Source of the DNA: Punica granatum
Taxonomy: Eukaryota > Streptophyta > Magnoliopsida > Myrtales > Lythraceae
Assembly: GCF_007655135.1 (NCBI RefSeq)
Contig: NC_045131.1
Location: 20,816,001-20,880,000, forward strand
Direction: 5' to 3'
DNA length: 64,000 bases
Shown: one piece after another, positions 56,433-64,000 of the stretch
Position numbering within the stretch: position 1 is the stretch's first letter
Layout of the letters: each line of letters starts with the position of its first letter
Translations under genes and position numbers: made by a program
Notes under the pieces: model-generated
The model's input: only the letters and a program-made list of their open reading frames with translations
The model's database searches: none
What the model was told of the DNA's origin: nothing

Positions 56433-56841
56433 CGACTATAAACTAAGTGCTTCATGGGAGGCAGCCCATGTCTGAGAGCTAAAGTCCCTGTTGGCTCTCA
56501 ATTCTTTTGCTTCATTTGTTTTATTTTGATTTGCTGTTGGTTTGTACTTTATCAAGCACCCACTCATTGGGTAGACTTGGGATATTTGCTATTTGATTGT
56601 TTTAGTTAAGATGGATTATCTGCTATTTTTGTTCTTTTTGTTGTTTTCTTTTTGTTTTTGAAGCCAGGGTGGATAACAACTGCTGACTCTCTCTATTGCT
56701 ATACCAGTTGGAACTCCAATTGCTTCAACTTAATTTTTCGAAACCGGGGAAGTACTAGTATCTCTTTTTCTCTTATGTTCTTTATTTTTATTTTCGTTTT
56801 ACTAGAGCTACATTAGGAACAGTGAGGACACTGTTTAATCT

Positions 56842-56860
56842 AAGTGTGGGGAAGGGAGAT
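56842..56860 (+). other. Second polypurine-like tract inside Athila-like element
   Basis: AAGTGTGGGGAAGGGAGAT repeats the core AAGTGTGGGGAAG of the tract next to the 3' LTR, 1.26 kb upstream of it. It could be an additional plus-strand primer or a relic. Confidence 0.5.
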
Positions 56861-58103
56861 ACTAAACAGATGGAGTATAAAATTGAGTATAGTGTTGATG
56901 TCTGAATTCTGTGATTTAATTTGTTACTCATGACATCTGATGCCTGTCTTTGTTGATAAATAGTTATACTTCCCTGTCACCTTGAATTATAATTGTCCTT
57001 AAGTTATCTGGCAATTGTTAGGCCAAATTCTTTTTTTTTTTTTTTAATTTTTTTTAATTATTGAAATCTAGAGATTGTACGAAGAATACTGTTGATAGCA
57101 TTTGTTCAGGAATTGTTTGAAAAAAATTGACTCACTTAGGCGCCCTACTCACCACTGTTGTGATTTTTGTACTTAGTTAAAATTAATTAGTCAAATCTTT
57201 AGAAATCAAATTTACCTAGTTTTTAGCCCTAGAGTTTGAAGTTTAAGAGTCGGTCAAGTCCTTAAGTGAAAAATAAACAGGTCTACTTCTAAGCAAAGTT
57301 AGTTAGTATATCCTCTTTTTAATTATTCTAATAGCACTTTAACATTTAGTGAAAGAGGTAGAAGAAGCTTTGTACTTAGTGATTCCTATAAAAGAAGTCT
57401 GAAAAGTGTTAGTGAGCATTCAAAAAAAAAAGCAAGCATAGCCTTTACTCCAATGACTCAAGAATTGAGTTATGAGTATCCTAACTTGAATGTTAGAGTG
57501 AGGAAGAGTTCGTAGGGATCCCTTTAAAACCCGGTCACTTGGGTGATGAACCCGGGATGTGCTGACTCAATGAACTCACTATAACGAGAAGAGCGGAAAG
57601 GCACAAGTTCAAACAAAAATTGGACTTGAAAAAAAAAAAATTTGCTTCTTAAACAGAAAGGAAAAATTGAATGCAAAAACAAAAAAATAAATTAAGACTT
57701 GTAATAAAAAGGAAGAAAACCTAGGGACGAAGCAGATACCATATGCTTTCACTACCTTGTTGACTTGCTTAGAGGGAAAATTAGAGGGATTATATGCCTG
57801 CTAACAGCTATGAAGTTTAAATGTGTATTTTTCCTTATAGGACTGAGTATTTACTTTTGAAATAGAAATCTTAGGCTAAACGCTTGGATTAAAATTTGCT
57901 TTCTCTAGATTAGCTGGTTAATTTCAACTGTAGTACTCTGATCACATGTTTCCAGTTTGGTTTGAGCAGTGGGCACCACAAAATAACGAGTAATAAATTA
58001 TGAGATATCAAATGCTTAAATCAGTGAATATGAAAATTTGTACTCTCTCTGATAGATTTCTTTCCTTGGTCTTATTTATTTTGCTTGAGGACAAGCAAAA
58101 GTT

Positions 58104-58118
58104 CAAGTGTGGGGAAGT
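58104..58118 (+). other. Polypurine tract of Athila-like element
   Basis: The purine-rich AAGTGTGGGGAAGT lies directly before the LTR start TGATAAGG at 58119. Confidence 0.8.
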
Positions 58119-59371
58119 TGATAAGGGCATATTATACTCATATTTTATTGTGCAATTCATGTTAAATTATTATTAATTTTATAGAAATTATAAGAAGTCG
58201 GTGCTTAATTATGTGTAATTTGATATTGTAGGTCTTTGAGGACTTAGATGGAATTACGAGCAATATTGAGGAGTTTTGCGCAATTTGGAGCCAGCATATA
58301 TCTTTCGGAAATCTTTTTTTTGTTGTGGATATAAATACTCCTCATAACAAGATTAGGAAACCCTAGGGGGGGAGCCATCTTTCACCATTCTTTTAACCTA
58401 GAGAGTTTTTGGAGAGGGTCTTGTCTGGAGCCGTCACCTGGATCAATTGATTTGAAGCGAAGAATTGTGGAAGAGATAATTCCTTAAAGGAATTGTTGGG
58501 TTTTTGTTTTAGGATTCAATATCTTGAGTTTACTGCTGAATATGAATTCTATTGCAATGACTCCTTGGAATTATAATTGTGTTTTCAATTCCATGATATT
58601 CTAAGCTTCTTTTGTGGGAATATGATGAAACCCTAGGTAGCTAATATGATGATTGTCGCCATGTTATAGGATTAATAGATGTGTTGATGATTCATGATTG
58701 CAATTCCTATAATTTCAATTTTAATTCTTAATTGGTTATAATTGTTAGAAACACTATTGATACGGGAGTTGATATAGTGTTTGTTAGGAATTCTTGATTA
58801 GACTAATTAGTTAAATGCGATAGCTGCGTTAATTAGTTTAATTAGAGATTATCCAGGGATTAATGCAATGTTTCTAGTTAGTTATTCGCTAAGACATTAG
58901 GGATAATTAATTTAGGGCATTAGACAATCATAGCACTGGAAGGTGTATGATTATAATTTAGAGTCCACTATTAATTAGAGATGCGGGAGCTGATTGATTA
59001 ATTAGAGGTTTAAGACTTTAATTTTAAAGGCTTGATAAACTCACTTGAATAATCACATAGCTATCAATCTATATAACATGATGGCAATCTGATTAGTGAA
59101 ACTAGGGTGGATTCTGTTTTTCCCACTTTCAATTGATATATTTTCGTACAATTCTCTTTCTGCTCTTTGTGACGATTTAGGTTGATTAGTAGTTAATTAG
59201 TTAATTCTCTTAATTTGATTGCTTAGATAATAATAGAATCTAATATAGGTTTAGTACTTAATTAATCCTTGTGGGATCGACACTCTATTCATCACTATAT
59301 TACTTGATCTGACCCAGTACACTTGCTGGTAGAATTTGAGCTTATTTTTATATATATTTGCAAAGGGATCA
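58119..59371 (+). repeat. Athila-like LTR 2, shared by two units
   Basis: 1253 bp at an exact spacing of 8357 bp from LTR 1. It is bordered by a polypurine tract on the left and a primer site on the right. TATAAATA recurs at 58330-58337. Confidence 0.92.
58330..58337 (+). promoter_or_regulatory. TATA box of Athila-like LTR 2
   Basis: TATAAATA, same position in the LTR as in LTR 1. Confidence 0.65.
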
Positions 59372-59377
59372 AGTTTT

Positions 59378-59395
59378 TGGCGCCGTTGCCGGGGA
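59378..59395 (+). other. tRNA-Asp-type primer binding site, Athila unit 2
   Basis: TGGCGCCGTTGCCGGGGA, identical to the first unit's site. Confidence 0.9.
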
Positions 59396-59485
59396 TTAAC
59401 TTAATATTAGACCACCTTTAGTTCTATTGTTAAATTAGGCGCACTTTACTGTGTGTTTATTTCTTGTTCTCTTTCCAGGTATTCT

Positions 59486-62470
59486 ATGCGCAGGAGTAGA
59501 AGTGCTGAACTTCTACCATTAGATCCTGAGATAGAGCGCACCTTGCATCGGTTGAGAAGAGAGAACAGAAGAAGGGAAGAATTGCAGGTAGTTGAGATGG
59601 CAGATGATGACATCAACCGCCAAATACAGGGTGCTGCCAGAGCACTTCGAGACTATGCAGTACCTACTATTATGGGTTCTGCGATCAGAAGGCCCACTAT
59701 TCCAGCTAATAACTTTGAACTGAAGCCAGCACTCATCCAGATGGTTCAATCAAATCAGTTTGGAGGATATCCCAACGAGAGTCCTGATGAGCATATTGCA
59801 GGATTCCTCCAATACTGTAACACGGTAAAGATGAATAATGTCACTGATGATGTTATTAGATTACAGCTTTTTCCTTTCTCGCTTAGGGATAAAGCGAGAG
59901 CCTGGTTCAATTCACTGCCACAAGAGTCCATCACCACCTGGGCCGACCTTTCATCTAAGTTTCTCAGGAGATTTTTCCCACCAGCTAGGACTGCAAGATT
60001 GAGGAACGAAATCACTAACTTCACCAAGTTCAATGGTGAATCACTTTATGAGGCATGGGAGAGATTCAAGGAGGCAATCAGAAAGTGCCCACATCACGGA
60101 TTGCCAGATAATCTCCTAATTGAGGTCTTCTATCTTAGCCTGGATGATACATTGAGGTCTCTAGTAGATGCTGCAGCAGGAGGCGCACTGATGGGTAAGA
60201 ATTATGATGAAGCAAGTGCTTTGATAGAAGAGATGGCCTCCAGTGCACATAATTGGCAGAATGAAAGAAGTAAATCAAGAGTGGCATCAGTCAATGACAT
60301 GGACACTATTGCTAATTTGACAACCCAGATTTCAGCTCTCACTACCCAGGTAAGTAAACTCACCTCAGCACATTCTTTTAATACTAATCAGGTTGCTTTT
60401 TGTGAGTTGTGTTCAGGACCACATTCGACTCTTGAATGCATGTCTGGAAATCCCTCGGCTTCACCCAATGGAGAGCAAGTGAACTTTGTCAACAACTTCC
60501 AACGGAGTAATCAAGGGCCTTATTCGAACACTTACAATCCCGGGTGGCGTAATCATCCTAATTTCTCATGGAGGAATGAGAATAATGCACTTAAACCGCC
60601 ACCTGGATTCCAAAAGCAAGGCCCTGCTCAGAATGCTCCACCTCAGCAAAGTCAGTCGAGAATGGAAGAGCTCATGTTGAGCTATATGCAAAAGACTGAC
60701 ACCATGCTACAGAATCAACAAGCCACTATTCGAAACCTAGAGGGTCAGATTAGTCAGATTTCTCAGCAATTGAGTAATAGACCATCAGGGTCTTTACCCA
60801 GCAACACTGAAGAGAACCCCAAGGGTGTCAATGCTATAATGCTGAGGAGTGGCAAGGAATTGGAAATAGTCAATAGAAAAGCTCAAACTCAGGAGGAGAG
60901 TCCGGAGAAAGACAAAGGTAAGCAAAAGGTGGAGGAACCAAGGCAGAAGTCACTAGGGGTGAAACCGTATGTTCCTCCTGTCCCTTTTCCAGGAAGATTG
61001 AAGCAACAACAGTTGGACGCCCAATTTGCTAAATTCCTAGATGTTTTTAAAAAGCTGCAAATCAACATTCCATTTGCAGAAGCACTCCAGCAGATGCCTT
61101 CATATGCTAGATTCATGAAGGATCTGCTCACTAAAAAGAGGAAGTTTGATGGGAGTGAGCCTGTGATGCTTACAGGAGAGTGTTCTATGATTCTCCAAAA
61201 GGACTTGCCTAACTTACCACGCAAACAAAGAGATCAGGGGAGTTTCACTGTTCCTTGTACTATAGGGAATTTTCATTTTGAGAACGTTCTTATCGATTCA
61301 GGTGCAAGTATAAATTTAATGCCTCTGTCTATTTTCAGGAAACTTGGACTTGGAGAATGCAAGAAAACTCATATTACCTTGCAACTTGCTGACAGGAGTA
61401 TCAAATATCCAAAGGGTATTGTTGAGAATGTCCTGGTGAAGGTAGACAAATTCATATTTCCAGTCGACTTCATAGTCTTGGAGATGGAGGAGGACAGAGA
61501 GGTGCCCATGATCCTTGGCAGACCGTTCCTTGCGACAGGTAAAGCATTAATAGATGTGGAACAAGGTAAGCTCACTTTAAGAGTTATGAATGAACAAATA
61601 ACTTTTAATGTTTATGACGCCATAAAGAAATTTGATGATGGCAAATCATGTTACACCATTGATATTATTGATGAGCTTATCTCTGAGTCTGTGGAGGAGA
61701 AAGCAGGTGTGGATACAATGGAATCAGTCCTTAGGGATCTGGACGATTGGAGTGATGATGATGAGCATGAGGAAGAATCTGTGGAGAAGGTATCAGAAAT
61801 CAAGGCTCGCTACTATGAGGAGCTGGGCACTAGTGCGACAAAACCAGTATCATCTTTGACACAGTCCCCGGTGCTAGAACTTAAACCATTGCCTAGCCAT
61901 TTAAAATATGCCTATCTTGGAATAGATGATACTTTGCCAATAATTATCTCTTCTTCCTTGACAGGTGATCAGGAGCAACAGCTCCTAAGCGTGCTGAGAG
62001 AGCACAAGGAGGCAATAGGATGGACTATTGCAGATATCAAAGGGATCAGCCCTTTGATTTGCACTCACAGGATAATGTTGGAAGCTGAGTGCAAACCCAT
62101 AGTGCAACCACAGAGGCGACTTAACCCAACTCTCAAAGAGGTAGTGAAGAAAGAAGTGCTTAAACTGTTGGATGCAGGTATTATCTATCCTATCTCAGAT
62201 AGTAAATGGGTTAGTCCTGTTCAAGTAGTGCCCAAAAAGGGTGGTATGACTGTGGTTAAAAATGAGGTCAATAAATTAATCCCGACTCGTACTGTGACTG
62301 GGTGGAGAGTTTGTATAGATTACAGGAAACTAAATGATGCTACCCGTAAAGACCATTTCCCCCTCCCCTTCATTGATCAGATGCTAGAAAAACTTGCAGG
62401 GCATGATTATTATTGTTTTCTAGATGGTTATTCTGGTTACAATCAGATTCATATAGCACCCGAGGACTAG
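59486..62470 (+). CDS. gag-pol: Athila-like gag-protease and N-terminal RT, second unit
   Basis: ATG at 59486. The encoded protein appears identical to that of 51129-54113 over its whole length, with the same domains and the same terminal TAG at 62468-62470. The spacing to the first unit is exactly 8357 bases throughout, so there are no net indels. The visible differences are just upstream of the start (a T to A pair in the leader, and TTTGCAG changed to TTTCCAG). Confidence 0.85.
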   Translation: MRRSRSAELLPLDPEIERTLHRLRRENRRREELQVVEMADDDINRQIQGAARALRDYAVPTIMGSAIRRPTIPANNFELKPALIQMVQSNQFGGYPNESPDEHIAGFLQYCNTVKMNNVTDDVIRLQLFPFSLRDKARAWFNSLPQESITTWADLSSKFLRRFFPPARTARLRNEITNFTKFNGESLYEAWERFKEAIRKCPHHGLPDNLLIEVFYLSLDDTLRSLVDAAAGGALMGKNYDEASALIEEMASSAHNWQNERSKSRVASVNDMDTIANLTTQISALTTQVSKLTSAHSFNTNQVAFCELCSGPHSTLECMSGNPSASPNGEQVNFVNNFQRSNQGPYSNTYNPGWRNHPNFSWRNENNALKPPPGFQKQGPAQNAPPQQSQSRMEELMLSYMQKTDTMLQNQQATIRNLEGQISQISQQLSNRPSGSLPSNTEENPKGVNAIMLRSGKELEIVNRKAQTQEESPEKDKGKQKVEEPRQKSLGVKPYVPPVPFPGRLKQQQLDAQFAKFLDVFKKLQINIPFAEALQQMPSYARFMKDLLTKKRKFDGSEPVMLTGECSMILQKDLPNLPRKQRDQGSFTVPCTIGNFHFENVLIDSGASINLMPLSIFRKLGLGECKKTHITLQLADRSIKYPKGIVENVLVKVDKFIFPVDFIVLEMEEDREVPMILGRPFLATGKALIDVEQGKLTLRVMNEQITFNVYDAIKKFDDGKSCYTIDIIDELISESVEEKAGVDTMESVLRDLDDWSDDDEHEEESVEKVSEIKARYYEELGTSATKPVSSLTQSPVLELKPLPSHLKYAYLGIDDTLPIIISSSLTGDQEQQLLSVLREHKEAIGWTIADIKGISPLICTHRIMLEAECKPIVQPQRRLNPTLKEVVKKEVLKLLDAGIIYPISDSKWVSPVQVVPKKGGMTVVKNEVNKLIPTRTVTGWRVCIDYRKLNDATRKDHFPLPFIDQMLEKLAGHDYYCFLDGYSGYNQIHIAPED

Positions 62471-64000
62471 GAGAAAACCACATTTACTTGTCCTTATGGC
62501 ACTTTTGCCTTTAGGAGAATGCCTTTCGGTCTCTGTAATGCACCTGCCACTTTCCAGAGGTGCATGATGTCTATATTTTCTGACATGTTAGAGAATTTTA
62601 TTGAAATATTTATGGATGATTTCTCTGTTTTTGGGAAGTCATTTGAATCTTGTCTGACAAATTTAGGCTGTGTGCTTAAAAGATGTAAGGAGACTAATCT
62701 GCTTCTGAACTGGGAGAAATGTCATTTTATGGTAAGAGAGGGTATAGTCTTAGGTCACAAGGTGTCAAAGAAAGGGATTGAAGTTGATCGAGCAAAAGTG
62801 GAGATAATAGAGAAGTTGCCACCACCCACTTCAACAAAAGGAGTAAGGAGCTTCTTAGGACATGCTGGCTTCTACAGGAGATTTATCAAGGACTTTTCTA
62901 AAATCTCTAGACCTCTTTGTAATTTACTTGAAAAAGATTCTGCTTTTGTTTTTAATGACAATTGTTTGCAGGCATTCAATTTATTGAAGGAGAAACTCAC
63001 TTCTGCACCAGTGATCGTTGCACCTAATTGGGAGCTTCCGTTTGAGCTGATGTGTGATGCCAGCGACTATGCTGTAGGAGCAGTACTTGGGCAAAGGAGA
63101 GGTAAGGTATTTCATGCAATATACTATGCTAGTAGAACTTTAAATGAGGCCCAAAAGAACTATGCCACAACTGAAAAGGAGCTTTTAGCAGTCATATTTG
63201 CATGTGACAAGTTTCGGCCTTATCTGATAGGTTCTAAGATCATAGTATACACAGACCATGCTGCCCTGAAATATTTGTTTGCCAAAGCTGATGCTAAACC
63301 TAGGCTAATTCGTTGGATTCTACTGCTACAAGAATTTGACCTGGAAATTAGAGACACAAAGGGAACTGAAAATGTAGTGGCTGATCACTTATCCCGTTTG
63401 GAATCTGATTGTTTAGATTCACCCATTAATGAAAAGTTCCCTGATGAACAATTGCATGTAGCAGAAATCCAAGGATTACCTTGGTATGCTGATATAGTGA
63501 ATTACATGGTTAGCAACATCACACCATATGGTTTGTCATCTCAACAGAAAAAGAAATTTTTGCATGATGTGAAATACTATTTTTGGGATGAACCATATCT
63601 GTTTAAATATTGTGCTGACCAAGTAATTAGACGCTGTGTGCCTGAAACTGAACAACTTAGCATAATACAACACTGTCATTCTAAGGAAGCAGGAGGCCAC
63701 TTTGGTGTGGAAAGAACTGCAACTAAGATCTTATCTTGTGGATTTTATTGGCCTAGAGTATTTCATGATTGCAGGAATTACATTATGTCTTGTGCTCCAT
63801 GCCAAAGAACTGGCAATATTTCTAGGAGACATGAAGTACCACAAAATAGCATTCTTGTAATTGAGCTTTTTGATGTGTGGGGAATAGACTTTATGGGTCC
63901 TTTTCCCTCTTCTTTTTCAAATAAATATATTCTTGTGGCTGTTGATTATGTTTCAAAATGGGTAGAAGCAGTTGCTCTACAAAGTAATGATGCCAGAGTT
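62471..64000 (+). pseudogene. pol: Athila-like RT C-terminus to integrase, second unit, cut by window end
   Basis: Continues the same frame after the TAG. RT (FMDD), RNase H and the first integrase catalytic motif (WGIDFMG) are present. The window ends inside integrase, before its second and third catalytic residues. Two changes from the first unit are visible: Asn to Ile in KPRLNRW and Val to Ala in KWVEVVAL. Confidence 0.85.

Larger units (their letters stand above)
56433..58118 (+). other. Athila-like 3' non-coding region
   Basis: 1.7 kb of AT-rich sequence with A and T runs and no ORF of note. The env-like gene found in many Athila elements is absent. It contains one polypurine motif at 56842-56860 and the 3' tract at 58104-58118. 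Confidence 0.7.
49762..59371 (+). mobile_element. Athila-like retrotransposon, first unit (9610 bp)
   Basis: Two 1253-bp LTRs flank a gag-protease-RT-RNase H-integrase region. The lineage call rests on the tRNA-Asp-type primer site, RT motifs ([25 protein letters not shown]), integrase tail ([17 protein letters not shown]) and the 3' end AAGTGTGGGGAAGT. No env-like ORF is seen. The right LTR is followed directly by a second internal region. Candidate target duplication on the left is ATATG (49757-49761). Confidence 0.88.

Noticed and set aside
56433..58118. Env-like gene of Athila
   Set aside because: No ORF of useful length on the plus strand, and the sequence is AT-rich with long A and T runs.

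Overview
The window is a plant nuclear repeat block made entirely of LTR retrotransposons of the Ty3/gypsy (Metaviridae) class. I found no host gene, tRNA, rRNA or CRISPR array. The plant assignment rests on three things: a Tat/Ogre-type element with an extra ORF before gag, about 5-kb LTRs and two RNase H domains; an Athila-type element with a tRNA-Asp-type primer site; and a plant-mobile-domain-like ORF1. I cannot name the species. An angiosperm is likely.

Layout, left to right, is a stack of nested insertions of which only the left halves are visible. (L) 1-2912: reverse-strand Tat/Ogre-like element, end of its 3' LTR (1-310), polypurine tract and 3' untranslated region. (F) 2913-6987: forward LTR that cuts L and is itself cut. 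(M) 6988-19749: reverse-strand element with 3' LTR (6988-13264), polypurine tract, three blocks of minisatellite, a long non-coding region, and an ORF1 fragment but no gag or pol. (A) 19750-49761: forward element that cuts M's ORF1. It is arranged LTR (19750-24733) - internal region (24734-36724) - LTR (36725-41710) - second internal region (41711-49761), so two units share the middle LTR. (Ath) 49762 to the window end: forward Athila-like element inserted in the archaeal-type RNase H region of A's second pol. It is also arranged LTR (49762-51014) - internal - LTR (58119-59371) - internal. Insertion order therefore runs L, F, M, A, Athila from oldest to youngest.

The first A unit looks intact: ORF1, then gag-protease with a G-patch-like motif, then RT-RNase H-second RNase H-integrase. 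The gag-protease stop codon overlaps a consensus 5' splice site. A predicted 188-base intron (30746-30933) fuses gag-protease in frame to pol, so splicing would set the Gag-Pro to Gag-Pol ratio. The second A unit has frameshifts in ORF1 and gag, and its pol is cut by the Athila element. Both Athila units carry the same TAG inside reverse transcriptase, so both are probably defective and share an ancestor.

The most novel-looking signal is an array of short hairpins, most followed directly by GCAAAAG, just downstream of pol in A and in the equivalent region of L and M. Several stems differ in sequence but keep their pairing, which suggests a conserved RNA structure of unknown function.
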